Origin: Hahellaceae bacterium
GTDB taxonomy: Bacteria > Pseudomonadota > Gammaproteobacteria > Pseudomonadales > Oleiphilaceae
Assembly: GCA_024234575.1 (NCBI GenBank)
Contig: JACKOB010000009.1
Coordinates: forward strand, 35,282-99,281
Length of the DNA: 64,000 bases
Direction: 5' to 3'
This document shows positions 18,617-28,018 of this stretch, piece by piece. The position numbers were made by a program, and so were the translations under genes. Numbering within the stretch: position 1 is the first letter of the stretch; the number at the start of each line of letters is the position of its first letter. A model generated the notes under the pieces. The model worked only from the letters and a program-made list of their open reading frames with translations. It had not been told where the DNA came from and searched no databases.

Positions 18617-21600
18617 ATGAAAAATCAACAAACACCCGTGCATAAAAAGTGCGCACTGGGTTTAAGTGAAGTTTTCCTATTGCAAAGTTTTAGCAACGAC
18701 GCGCAATGCAACGACGACAGTCGTCTGCTAAAAGGCGAAGCAGCTGATCCAAAAGCTAATCAACCCATATACTGGCCCACAATCGTAGAGCCGTTCTCCG
18801 ATATTATTAATCAATCTGAAAGTGTCATTGTTAAGAACATCATCGCCACACTGCAACACACATCACTCACCCAAGCCTCTGTTATTGACGATATTGAGCA
18901 ATCAGCAAAAGCTTTATTTTTAGAAACGAAAAAACTACGCACCCAGAGAGATTTCTTTGCTGACTGGATGAGCGAATATAGCCTGGACAACCGAGAAGGA
19001 TTGGCGCTTTTACGACTGACCGAGTGTTTTTTGCGGGTTCATAACAGTCCCTTGGCCATTCATCTGGTGGATGAGTTTATAGAGTCTGCTGATTGGCAAA
19101 GCCATTTCTACCACTCCCCTTCACCCTGGGTAAACTTATCAACATTGATTCTTGATTTAGGTAGCCAATGGCGGCATAAATTGGAAGACAAGCCAATTGC
19201 GCCAGGGTTTATGCGCTCTGTGGTCGACAAACTTGGCCCGCCCTGTGTTATCGGTATTGTGAAAACCCTTCTCAAACAGTTAGCCAAAACGTTTGTCTGT
19301 GGCAGCGATATAGACGATGCTGTGGCAAACTGTCAGGCGCAACAGTCACAAGGTTTTAGCCAATCGTTTGATATGCTTGGCGAAGAAGCAATTACCCTTG
19401 CCCAAGCCGATAAATTTTATGAAAGTTACCATGCTTGCATTAAATCTTTAGCTACTTATCAACACACTGCATTCGCCAGTTCTCCGGGTGTTTCTATAAA
19501 ATTATCAGCGATTGAACCGCTTTATAAGCAAGCGCATTGGCCAAAAGTACGTCAGCGACTGTTGTGGCGCTTAAAAACTTTGGTGATGTTGGCAGACAGC
19601 AACCAAATCCCCATCACACTGGATGCTGAAGAATCCTGGCGTCTCGAAATGCAACTGGATGTGATGAAAACGTTACTAAAAGAGCTGCCATTAGCTACAC
19701 CCTATAACCTGGGGCTGGCTGTGCAGGCATACCAGCCAAGAGCGTTAACCTGTATTGATGAGCTTAAAAAGTTTTGTGATGACACAGGTAAATCAATCCA
19801 TATTCGCCTGGTAAAAGGGGCTTACTGGGACACAGAAATAAAATACAGCCAACAACAAGGACATTCTAACTACAGCGTTTTTACCAATAAATTACACACC
19901 GACTTAAACTATCTTGCCTGTACTGCAAAAATAATGACCTGTCAGCAAGCTATTTACGGTCAGTTCGCTACACACAATATAAATACCCTGGCATCCGTAG
20001 TTGAAATTGCCAGACGCCTTAACTGTACCCGTTTCGAATTCCAAAAATTGCATGGCATGGGGGATAGCATCCATCAGGCCGCACAAAATCTTTTCAACCA
20101 AAACACGCGTATTTACTGCCCGGTCGGAAAGCATGATGAGTTGTTGCCCTATCTGGTAAGGAGGTTGTTGGAAAACGGTGTTAACTCGTCTTTTCTTTAC
20201 CATATAAGTCAGCTAAACGAGCATTCTGAGCTACTGCATTCACCGTTGAAAAAACTTAGTGATTTAGCCATCGAGCCAAAACAACTACCAGCGCCGGTAG
20301 ATCTGCTTTTGCCCAAGCGCCCACTGGCACCATCTGTCTTCCCTGATAAATTTAAGGGCTTAGACACCTTGCAGCGGTTCCTTTTGCAAAGCTTCCCCGT
20401 TGCCAAACGCACAATAGGCTCGATTATTGGCGGCATCGAGCATGGCTCAGGCTGCAGCGTTGCAAAGTACTCGCCGATTAATACTGATATTTTCATGGGT
20501 AACACCCTCATTGCCGACGATGCTTTGGTCAATAACGCAATCAACGCGGCTTATGAAGCCTTTGATGAGATAGCTAAAAGCACGGTTCAACAGCGCACTG
20601 CACTGCTACATACCTTAGCCACATTTCTTTATGAAGAACGCGACGCACTCACATCGTTATTAGTCTACGAGGCCGGAAAGTCTGCCGCCGACGCCGGTGC
20701 AGAAATAAAAGAAGCTATCGATTTTTGCTTTTACTACGCCATGCAAGCCAAGAAACTATTAACGACTCCTAAAAAACTGGATAGTATCTGTGGAGAAACT
20801 AATGAGCTTTACTACCAGGCCCGAGGGATTATCGCCTGCATCAGCCCATGGAACTTCCCTTTGGCAATATTCCTTGGCCAGGTGCTTGCAGCCTTCGTGA
20901 CGGGCAATGCGGTAATCGCCAAGCCCGCCAGCGCGACAACACTAATCGCCACCTATGTTTTTGAACTACTTTGCCGGGCCGGTATCCCCAAGCACTGGAT
21001 TCAACTGGTGCTGACGGATTCTGATATATTTAGCCGCAATGTCTTAAAAAATGAAGCAGTTGCGAAAGTTGTTTTCACTGGCTCTCTTGACGCCGCGCAT
21101 AGCATCAATCAGACACTGGCAACAAGAACAAACAGCATTGCAGGCCTCATCGCAGAGACCGGCGGCCTTAATTTTATGGTTTCAGACTCCAGCGCCAGAA
21201 TGGATCAGGTAATCAGCGATGCACTGCAGTCAGCATTCGACAGCGCCGGGCAGCGCTGTTCGGCCTTGCGTGTACTTATCGTTCCAACATCGCAGCTGGA
21301 CGACTACCGTGCGAAGTTAACTGAAGCAATGGCGCTATTAACGGTCGGTGCTACCAATGACATCAGTAATGACATCGGGCCACTTATATCTGCAGAAGCT
21401 AAACGTAAAATTACGACCTATATAAAAGAGAACAAAAACAAGGTTATCTATCAAACAGTCGTTAAAGGCCTTTCAGCCAGTGCAGGCCATTACGTCCCGC
21501 CAACATTGCTGCAACTCAACAGCCTTGATGATATTAATCAGGAAGTGTTTGGGCCGGTGTTACACCTGGCAGGTTATGATGAGGCTGCGCCAGAAAACGT

Positions 21601-21886
21601 AGTTTCACTCATTAATAAAAAGCGTTTTGGCCTGACATTTGGCATCCATTCGCGTCTGCCATCACGTATCGAACTTTTTACCAAAGGAATTCGTTGCGGA
21701 AATATTTACGTTAATCGCAATATCATCGGTGCCACGGTGGGCATGCAGCCATTCGGCGGTTGCAACCTTTCTGGCACTGGGCCCAAAGCCGGGGGCGGCA
21801 ATTATTTACAGGCTTTTCTCACGGAAAAAACAGTAACAATTAACTCCACAGCAATCGGCGGAAACCCTGGTCTGCTTAATCATTAA
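18617..21886 (+). CDS. putA: Bifunctional proline dehydrogenase / glutamate-semialdehyde dehydrogenase
   Basis: Converts proline to glutamate in two steps. The N-terminal proline dehydrogenase barrel carries LDAEESWRLE (about residue 335), RLVKGAYWD and FEFQKLHGMG. The C-terminal aldehyde dehydrogenase carries SPWNFPLAIFLGQ, AETGGLNFMV and the catalytic Cys in FDSAGQRCSAL (about residue 880). About 1089 aa, the bifunctional size. The ribbon-helix-helix repressor domain of E. coli PutA is absent from the N-terminus, so it should not regulate its own gene. ATG 18617 is chosen because GGGAGG lies 7 nt upstream; the upstream GTG/TTG codons lack a ribosome site. Confidence 0.94.
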   Translation: MKNQQTPVHKKCALGLSEVFLLQSFSNDAQCNDDSRLLKGEAADPKANQPIYWPTIVEPFSDIINQSESVIVKNIIATLQHTSLTQASVIDDIEQSAKALFLETKKLRTQRDFFADWMSEYSLDNREGLALLRLTECFLRVHNSPLAIHLVDEFIESADWQSHFYHSPSPWVNLSTLILDLGSQWRHKLEDKPIAPGFMRSVVDKLGPPCVIGIVKTLLKQLAKTFVCGSDIDDAVANCQAQQSQGFSQSFDMLGEEAITLAQADKFYESYHACIKSLATYQHTAFASSPGVSIKLSAIEPLYKQAHWPKVRQRLLWRLKTLVMLADSNQIPITLDAEESWRLEMQLDVMKTLLKELPLATPYNLGLAVQAYQPRALTCIDELKKFCDDTGKSIHIRLVKGAYWDTEIKYSQQQGHSNYSVFTNKLHTDLNYLACTAKIMTCQQAIYGQFATHNINTLASVVEIARRLNCTRFEFQKLHGMGDSIHQAAQNLFNQNTRIYCPVGKHDELLPYLVRRLLENGVNSSFLYHISQLNEHSELLHSPLKKLSDLAIEPKQLPAPVDLLLPKRPLAPSVFPDKFKGLDTLQRFLLQSFPVAKRTIGSIIGGIEHGSGCSVAKYSPINTDIFMGNTLIADDALVNNAINAAYEAFDEIAKSTVQQRTALLHTLATFLYEERDALTSLLVYEAGKSAADAGAEIKEAIDFCFYYAMQAKKLLTTPKKLDSICGETNELYYQARGIIACISPWNFPLAIFLGQVLAAFVTGNAVIAKPASATTLIATYVFELLCRAGIPKHWIQLVLTDSDIFSRNVLKNEAVAKVVFTGSLDAAHSINQTLATRTNSIAGLIAETGGLNFMVSDSSARMDQVISDALQSAFDSAGQRCSALRVLIVPTSQLDDYRAKLTEAMALLTVGATNDISNDIGPLISAEAKRKITTYIKENKNKVIYQTVVKGLSASAGHYVPPTLLQLNSLDDINQEVFGPVLHLAGYDEAAPENVVSLINKKRFGLTFGIHSRLPSRIELFTKGIRCGNIYVNRNIIGATVGMQPFGGCNLSGTGPKAGGGNYLQAFLTEKTVTINSTAIGGNPGLLNH

Positions 21887-22053
21887 ATATGGCTAATAGC
21901 TGGTACGCCTATTTTTAAAAGCAATGAACCCCTAGGACGAAAACTCCGCATGATTGTACAAATATTAGCCGCACCAACAAACAGCAGCTATGCTTTAGTT
22001 ATTCTTTTACGCATATTAGCTTTGTAACTTCACGTTGAGCAGGGCCTGTCGTT

Positions 22054-22949
22054 ATGCAACCAATACTAACTTTCTTTCTAACCTGTTTAAGTCTAATGAT
22101 GCTGTTTACACACACTGCTGTGGCTGAGCAGCAATGCATAGGTGTCATCAGTGCCGGATCAGGTGAAAAATTCTGGAATACACTGGCAGAAGGTGCCATC
22201 GAGGCAGGAGAAAAATACGGTTATCAAGTCATCCCTCGCGGTCCCAAGTTGGAAGCCAATTACATCGCCCAGGCAGAAATCATAAAATACTTCGAGGCAA
22301 GAGGCTGTGTCGGTTTGGTCTTAGCGCCAAACACTCCTACCTTGCACAACGACGTTATACGCCTGCAAAAGAAAGGCATCACGGTGGTATTTGCTGACAG
22401 GCCGTTAAAAAGCCTCCCTGAGATTGCGCTATTCACCACAGATAATTTCACTGCAGGTAAACTAGCCGCCGAGAAATTAATTGCACAGCTTTCGCCAGAA
22501 CAAAACAATATCGCTGTATTTCGATTAGAAGCAAGTGTTGAAACAACCACTCAACGAGAAGACGGCTTCATTAGGACTATCTTAGAACATGGCAAAACAT
22601 TGTATTAGATGCACAAGTTGGCTCTTATTTACCCGACATTATTGACAACACGCTAGGTCATCTACGGAAGTTAAATGTTCCACTACATGGCGTTTTTTCA
22701 CCCAATGAAGACTCTACCGTGGCAGTTGTATCGGCGCTGAAATATATGAAATTGCAGCCGGTGCACATAGGCTTCGATTACAATGCGTTTATCGAGAAGG
22801 CCATTAGCGAAAAAAGGCTTTACGGAACAGTTGTACAACAACCCGACGCAATGGGATTTTCAAGTGTAGAAGCGATACACCGCTATCTTACTGACAAAAA
22901 ACTGCCGCAGTCGGTTTTTCTTGATGTAAAGTTTGTTACCGCTAAATAA
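22054..22949 (+). pseudogene. RbsB-like periplasmic sugar-binding protein, frameshifted
   Basis: The first frame has a signal peptide (FFLTCLSLMMLFTHTAVA) and a type-I periplasmic binding fold: IGVISAGSGEKFWNTLAEG, VLAPNTPT and TTDNFTAGKLAA are typical of ribose/galactose-binding proteins. It ends at 22608. Translation of the -1 frame from 22596 continues the same fold (NIVLDAQVGSYLPDII through PVHIGFDY and YGTVVQQPDAMGF) to 22949. One A missing from the run at 22594-22597 would rejoin the frames, so this is a recent 1-nt deletion or a sequencing error. No ABC permease or ATPase is adjacent; a diguanylate cyclase follows, so the protein may once have served sensing. Confidence 0.8.
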
Positions 22950-23198
22950 CACTTTTTATAGTGGTAAGAATACTCCAGATAAACCAGCCGCCCCTGCAAC
23001 GACTTTGCGGTCAAATCTGCAAATAATTTAGGATAAACATAAGATAACTGAAGGCAGGTTCACAGTTTTCGATTATTTCCACTCGATAAATCGCGCAATT
23101 TTCTCTGTCTCTTCTATAGTTAGTGTGAACAATACCCTGTTAACTTGATGTTATTCCAATAAAAAGAATAAGCAGCACTATCACCTTACGCGACATAC

Positions 23199-24311
23199 AT
23201 GACAATCAACGATACTGGCTCACACAAAGAAATTACTGCTGGGCAATGGCGAGCGAAACAAGTCGTTCGCGTGCTTTACGCAAACTCCTATACGGCTGTT
23301 TATGGCAGTTTTGGTGGGATGGCGCTGACGGCATTTGTTTTGGGGGACGTATTCGACAGCCTTAGCCTCTGGATGTGGCTTTCCTGCGGGATTATCTTAA
23401 CTGCCTTGCGGGTTGTCACCTATCGTCGTTACACCAAATGTACCGAAGCAATGCCCCCTGAGGCCTGGCTTTTGTGGCATCGCGGCATGACACTTTTTTC
23501 CGGCTGCCTTTATGGCGCGCTCGGTGTTTTCTTTTTTGCTGACAACCCGCTTTATCAGGCACTGGTGATTTTTTTAGTGGGTGGGATGGCCTCGGGCGCC
23601 GTCGGCACCTACTCTGTTGACCTGCTTACCTACCGTCTGTTTCTATTTCCTGCGCTCATTCCACTTATGGCCCGGGTTCTCGTTGAAGGTGAGCGCCCAC
23701 ACCTGGCCATGGCAATGCTTTTGGGAATGCTGAGTCTGGTACTTATGCGTTCTGCCCGGGAGGCAAACCGCGTGATGATGGAAAACATCGACATGACGCA
23801 TTCTTTGCAATACCGAGCCACCCACGACTCGCTGGTTGGGCTGCTGAATAGAGAAGAGTTTGAGAATATATTTAAAATACAAACTGAAGGTACCCAGGTG
23901 ACCTGCGCATTGTTATTCATTGACCTGGATAACTTTAAGGCAGTCAATGACACCCTCGGACATCAGGCGGGTGACAAAGCCTTACAGCGTATTGGGGAAA
24001 TCATCAGAGCAGCGGTACGCGCAGAAGATACCGCCGCAAGAATGGGCGGAGATGAGTTTATGATTCTGTTATCCCCCTGCACTGTCGACCAGGCAGAAAT
24101 CGTTGCCGCACATCTATTAGAAAAAATCGACGAGTCTCAAAAAGCACTGCCGGATAACCACCCTCGCTTAGGAGCAAGTATCGGCATTGGATACAGTATC
24201 AATGAAAAAGTAACCTACCAGTCCATGCTAAAAGCCGCAGACAACGCCTGTTACGATATTAAAAAATCAGGAAAAGGACACTTTGCTAAAAGGCATGTTG
24301 GGGACGTTTGA
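23199..24311 (+). CDS. Membrane-bound diguanylate cyclase (GGDEF)
   Basis: Makes cyclic di-GMP from two GTP. The first 195 residues hold about six transmembrane helices (for example YGALGVFFFADNPLYQALVIFLVGG broken by short loops), a MASE-like sensory module. The C-terminal GGDEF domain begins THDSLVGLLNREEF and has an intact active site RMGGDEF. The product-inhibition I-site RxxD is present as RAED just before it. No EAL domain follows. 370 aa. ATG 23199 has no strong ribosome site. It lies 249 bp after the broken binding protein; the pairing hints at a periplasmic signal feeding c-di-GMP, but this is inference. Confidence 0.92.
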   Translation: MTINDTGSHKEITAGQWRAKQVVRVLYANSYTAVYGSFGGMALTAFVLGDVFDSLSLWMWLSCGIILTALRVVTYRRYTKCTEAMPPEAWLLWHRGMTLFSGCLYGALGVFFFADNPLYQALVIFLVGGMASGAVGTYSVDLLTYRLFLFPALIPLMARVLVEGERPHLAMAMLLGMLSLVLMRSAREANRVMMENIDMTHSLQYRATHDSLVGLLNREEFENIFKIQTEGTQVTCALLFIDLDNFKAVNDTLGHQAGDKALQRIGEIIRAAVRAEDTAARMGGDEFMILLSPCTVDQAEIVAAHLLEKIDESQKALPDNHPRLGASIGIGYSINEKVTYQSMLKAADNACYDIKKSGKGHFAKRHVGDV

Positions 24312-24927
24312 ACAACTGACAAGAACTGTGTTGCTTTTACCATAAGTCTGCATAGCGGGTACTTAATATCAATGACTTAGCGTTTGTTTTTTACCATATG
24401 TTTGCATAAATATTAACCATAAAGCTGCATAACCTTAGAAATACACTAACGTGACATATTTTCTTAAATAGAATCAACATGATAGAAAATAGTAACACTA
24501 AATTTTATAGCTGAAAATAATCATGATTTGTGGTTTTCACCGCAATTTGGGGTAGTGCACACTAACCTGCGTTAATTGCCAAATTCTTATCTAACAAAAA
24601 TGTTTTTGTAGTCACTTCCCCCCGATAACAAATAAAAGAACCAAAGATATGAAACATTGAGGAATGTTTACGAGTTGTCAGGATGCTGGAGCTCAAGCAT
24701 GGAATGTCTGAAACAAACTTATCGGGCTTCTTTTCCCAGCTCAAGTTTTAGCAAAATTCCGGCACATTCCCCGATTCCCAATCTGAAATATCTCCAGCCC
24801 TTCTCTAATACATCAACGATCAATTAGCCACATACCCAGGATATATTAAATAAGGAGCTAAGTTTGAAGCCTCACTAAAACTATACAGTGAAATTAAAGA
24901 TGCGATCTCTATGAGTCATACACCTAA
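24312..24927. other. Intergenic region with three 17-bp direct repeats
   Basis: About 615 bp without a supported gene. A 60-codon minus-strand frame at 24562-24744 has no ribosome site or recognisable product. The left part holds the ACCATA/TGCATA repeats; the right part leads to the CGACA-box promoter of the YpsA-like gene. Confidence 0.5.
24338..24431 (+). repeat. Three direct repeats, ACCATA-N4/5-TGCATA
   Basis: Copies at 24338-24354, 24392-24408 and 24415-24431 share the pattern (T/A)ACCATA, four or five variable bases, TGCATA. Spacings are 54 and 23 nt from start to start. They might be a regulator-binding array or remnants of a repeat; nothing else identifies them. Confidence 0.5.
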
Positions 24928-24959
24928 AGACATCCGTTGTCGGAAGCGTTGCCTATAAT
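24928..24959 (+). promoter_or_regulatory. CGACA-box promoter of the YpsA-like gene
   Basis: AGACA-TCCGT-TGTCG at 24928-24942, 11 nt, then a perfect TATAAT at 24954-24959. Expected transcription start is about 24966, 24 nt before the ATG at 24990. No -35 hexamer. Confidence 0.75.
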
Positions 24960-24989
24960 AAGGCATGCAAACATAATTTGGAGGTCGAC

Positions 24990-25472
24990 ATGCTACTAAC
25001 AAAAATCATTAGTGGGGCACAAACAGGTGTAGACAGAGCGGCACTGGATTTTGCCATTGCAAAAGAAATAAATCATGGGGGATTTGTGCCCAGAGGCCGC
25101 CTTGCAGAGGATGGGGCCGTGCCAGCCAAATACCAGGTAAAGGAACTTTCTTCAAAAGACTACCCTACTCGCACCCGGAAAAACGTACTTTCATCAGATG
25201 GTACACTTATAATTACAGGCTCTGCTGCTAACGCCAAATCAAGGGGCACGCAACTAACCATAAAAACAGCAAAGGCGCTTAATAAGCCTTTTTTACTGGT
25301 CAATACTGATGATTGTGACCCTTCCATCGTATTAGCTTGGCTCAATGACAATAAAATCACGTGCCTTAACGTGGCTGGGCCTCGAGAAAGTAATAATCCA
25401 GGCATCGCTACAAAAACTTTTGCCTTGCTCGAAAAAGTTATCAGCCCTTGCGGCAACCATGCTAAAGCATAA
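24990..25472 (+). CDS. YpsA-like putative molybdenum carrier (Rossmann fold, PF12694 type)
   Basis: The start IISGAQTGVDRAALDFA followed by HGGFVPRGRLAEDG and a conserved YPTRTRKNV is characteristic of the family annotated as putative molybdenum carrier, a relative of the LOG/YpsA/SLOG nucleotide-binding superfamily. Members often occur in accessory regions and probably bind nucleotide ligands; the carrier function is only a name. 160 aa. ATG 24990 has a GGAGG ribosome site 6 nt upstream and fits the transcription start predicted from the CGACA box. A zinc-ribbon protein follows 56 bp later and is likely cotranscribed. Confidence 0.85.
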   Translation: MLLTKIISGAQTGVDRAALDFAIAKEINHGGFVPRGRLAEDGAVPAKYQVKELSSKDYPTRTRKNVLSSDGTLIITGSAANAKSRGTQLTIKTAKALNKPFLLVNTDDCDPSIVLAWLNDNKITCLNVAGPRESNNPGIATKTFALLEKVISPCGNHAKA

Positions 25473-25528
25473 CGATTTTTTGTTCGCTCAGCTTATTCCT
25501 GCAGCGGCTTTAGTAAAAAGGAGGCTCT

Positions 25529-26263
25529 GTGTTACCAAGTAAAGCTATTAAGAACGTACTTAAGTCACCGGCGACAAAAAACTGGCTGAAAATTCATGAT
25601 CCCATCGCGACGGTTCAATGCGAATGTGGTGCTTCAGGACGCCATAACATGCGTGTGTCAGAAATATATGGCAATATTTACTGCGAAAACTGTGACTACA
25701 TTCTTGTTGAGGGTCTTGCCACCCGTAATGAAGAAATTCTAACCCTGCTCGACTATTACAACCTCGTTATTAGCCCAAATATTGACGAGTGCCCTTGGGG
25801 TGCTTTTTACTTACTCTTAGGTAAATCTGAATGGAAGTATTTTCTTTCCGCCTTGGATACCTCTTCAAACTTAGCCATAAGTGAACAGTACCTTCGGGAT
25901 AAATTCTTCGAAAATTGCGGTTGCTCGCGCGGGCTTCGCTCGCTCTATTTTGAAATGCTGTTATGCCTTAGGCTGTCACAAAAGGGTGTCGACTTCACCA
26001 CTCAAACACGCAATACAGAGGCAGAGATACTGTATGACATACTGGCAACCCAACAACCTAACGACAGGGCGATGGACATAGGCTGCTCACCGGAAATAAT
26101 TGTTGAAAGTGCCGCCTATGAATTCCAAAATATGGGGATCGAAGAACCCTTAAGTGCATTGGCCTATCCAGTCTATTTATACATTCAACACTGCTTGCTG
26201 AACGATATAAACCAGTTTAATACCGTCATAAAAACAAAAATTGAAAAAAGATCAATAAATTAA
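25529..26263 (+). CDS. Unknown protein with N-terminal zinc-ribbon
   Basis: 244 aa. Residues about 31-53 contain QCECGASGRHN and IYCENCDYI, four cysteines arranged as a CxC plus CxxC zinc ribbon. The remaining 190 residues look mostly helical with no motif I recognise. The GTG start at 25529 is supported by AAGGAGG just upstream. It follows the YpsA-like gene in the same direction and probably shares the CGACA-box promoter. Function unknown; nucleic-acid or protein binding through the ribbon is an inference. Confidence 0.65.
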   Translation: MLPSKAIKNVLKSPATKNWLKIHDPIATVQCECGASGRHNMRVSEIYGNIYCENCDYILVEGLATRNEEILTLLDYYNLVISPNIDECPWGAFYLLLGKSEWKYFLSALDTSSNLAISEQYLRDKFFENCGCSRGLRSLYFEMLLCLRLSQKGVDFTTQTRNTEAEILYDILATQQPNDRAMDIGCSPEIIVESAAYEFQNMGIEEPLSALAYPVYLYIQHCLLNDINQFNTVIKTKIEKRSIN

Positions 26264-26450
26264 GCGACAAGAATAACCATTGGTTAGCGGGATTAGGTTG
26301 TACCGATTTGGTACCCACATTACAAGTGCAAGGGTCCTCCTCGTGCGATAAACAAACATTCAATAGCGGCGCTAACATGCTGAATTTCACTAAAAGTCAC
26401 TGCCGCTTCAGCACCTTAGAAGAAAATTAGACTAATCATCAGGTAACAAC

Positions 26451-27383
26451 ATGTCTCAAGAATCAGGCTATGACCTCATCGGTGATATACACGGCCATGC
26501 CGAGCAGTTAATTGCTTTGCTGAAAAAGCTTGGCTATAGCAAAGGTGAAACAGGGTTTCAACACGCCCAACGCAAAGTTATATTTGTTGGTGACTTTATT
26601 GACCGGGGCGAGCATCTTCGCCAGCACAGACAACTATTAGAAATAGTGATGACCATGGTCGAAAATGGCCACGCTCTTGCGGTGATGGGCAATCACGAAT
26701 TCAACGCCCTGGCCTTTCATACAACACATAACGGAAATCCTTTACGGCCACACAGTCAAAAGAACATTGATCAACATCAGGCTTTTTTAAATGAGTTTGC
26801 TGATGACGATGAATTGAAGCTGCAAATCCTGGACTTTTTCTACCAACTTCCCCTCTGGTTGGATTTGGGGGAACTTCGCGTCATACATGCCTGCTGGGAT
26901 CCAAGCTATATAGAAGGCCTAAGCAAGTATCTAACAGAAGACAATCTTTTAACACCTGAAACACTTATCGACGCATCGACAAAAGGCTCATACGCTTATG
27001 CCGCAATCGAACGGCTATTAAAGGGCTTCGAAATAGAACTACCCCAGGGGTATACATTTACAGACAAATCCGGACATGAGAGAAAAGAAACTCGCATTCA
27101 ATGGTGGAATCAAAACGCAAAAAATCTTGGTGAAATCGTACTCCCTCATGGCCTTGATATTGGTGCTGCAGCAACAATGGACTTACCACCTAAGATCCCT
27201 TTTTACAACAATGAAGCACCACCTTGTTTCATTGGGCATTATTGGATGAAAGGCACACCCAAGTTGTTAACAGATAACGTGGCATGCTTGGATTATTCCG
27301 TCGCCTTAGGTGGAAGTTTGGTGGCGTATCGCTGGTCGGGAGAGACTGTGCTGTCTGCAGACAATTTTGTTTGTAGCAAATGA
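26451..27383 (+). CDS. Calcineurin-like metallophosphoesterase
   Basis: All metal-binding blocks are visible: GDIHGH (residues 12-17), GDFIDRG, GNHEFN and the late IGHYWM. The spacing and the GDIHGHAEQL start place it with the PrpE/diadenosine-tetraphosphatase-like group, which hydrolyses phosphoesters of nucleotides or proteins. 310 aa. It lies 187 bp after the zinc-ribbon gene with its own start (AGGTAA before the ATG). No CGACA box is seen upstream. The substrate cannot be told from sequence; removal of Ap4A-type alarmones is one possibility. Confidence 0.85.
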   Translation: MSQESGYDLIGDIHGHAEQLIALLKKLGYSKGETGFQHAQRKVIFVGDFIDRGEHLRQHRQLLEIVMTMVENGHALAVMGNHEFNALAFHTTHNGNPLRPHSQKNIDQHQAFLNEFADDDELKLQILDFFYQLPLWLDLGELRVIHACWDPSYIEGLSKYLTEDNLLTPETLIDASTKGSYAYAAIERLLKGFEIELPQGYTFTDKSGHERKETRIQWWNQNAKNLGEIVLPHGLDIGAAATMDLPPKIPFYNNEAPPCFIGHYWMKGTPKLLTDNVACLDYSVALGGSLVAYRWSGETVLSADNFVCSK

Positions 27384-27476
27384 TGCGCAGGATATTAGAT
27401 CTGTATTGTGAACAATCGCGAACACGACTGTATTTGCAATTAAATGGGCCTCCCTGCCCAGATAATCGCCTTGTAA

Positions 27477-27734
27477 TCAATTTAACCCAAATATCATTCG
27501 AGCTTCCTTGCTCATTTTTATGTGCCGACTTAGCTGTGGGCCACTTGAAAATCCTTCAGATTTTTCATACAGCGCGATTATGCGCTTTACCTCTTCAAAC
27601 ACTGCCCTGCTAGCTACTTGCTGGGCAACCACCTCACCATTTTCCTGCCTTATTTCGATAGTCCCTATTAGAGAATACTCATTTGAAACAGTAAACGACT
27701 GCGTGTGCGGTTTAAACCGCGCTGTTAATTTCAT
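27477..27734 (-). CDS. Small unknown protein under a CGACA box
   Basis: 85 aa, MKLTARFKPHTQSF... with a beta-rich first half (SLIGTIEIRQENGEVVAQQV) and a helical second half. A GGAG ribosome site lies 9 nt before the ATG. The gene has a perfect regulon promoter 150 nt upstream (CGACA box, 11 nt, TATAAT), which argues that it is real. No family is recognised. It converges on the metallophosphoesterase and lies upstream, with respect to its own direction, of nothing else on its strand until dnaB behind it. Confidence 0.65.
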   Translation of the reverse strand: MKLTARFKPHTQSFTVSNEYSLIGTIEIRQENGEVVAQQVASRAVFEEVKRIIALYEKSEGFSSGPQLSRHIKMSKEARMIFGLN

Positions 27735-27886
27735 ACATCAACTCCTGATAATTATTGGATAACCAAATTCGGCAGGCAGATTTGTCCTTAAGAAAATCCA
27801 CCACCGGCTGGTTGAATCAGAAATTGAGTGTTGAAATTGTCAGGTGCTCATTTTTTACCTATCGAATAAACGTTAACTTGTTTGCC

Positions 27887-27918
27887 ATTATACAACTGGC
27901 TTCAGACATTTGTTGTCG
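27887..27918 (-). promoter_or_regulatory. CGACA-box promoter of the 85-aa gene
   Basis: On the minus strand CGACA-ACAAA-TGTCT (27918-27904), 11 nt, then a perfect TATAAT (27892-27887). Predicted start of transcription about 27880, giving a leader of roughly 145 nt. Confidence 0.75.
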
Positions 27919-28018
27919 TATTGCACATCAATGACTGATAGCTCGTTATCATGAACCAGCAAATGCGGATGACTGAGTCCTGCCCTCTTCTGCCACCTAA
28001 ATCAGCGTATGACAACCG

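Noticed and set aside
22591..22608. Programmed -1 frameshift at GGC-AAA-ACA in the binding-protein gene
   Set aside because: The heptamer CAAAACA does not allow tRNA re-pairing in the P site and no stimulatory structure is evident; loss of one A explains it better.
24562..24744. 60-codon minus-strand frame in the 24.5-kb gap
   Set aside because: No ribosome site and no recognisable product.
26264..26290. CGACA after the zinc-ribbon gene at 26267
   Set aside because: Second half-site absent, so taken as chance.
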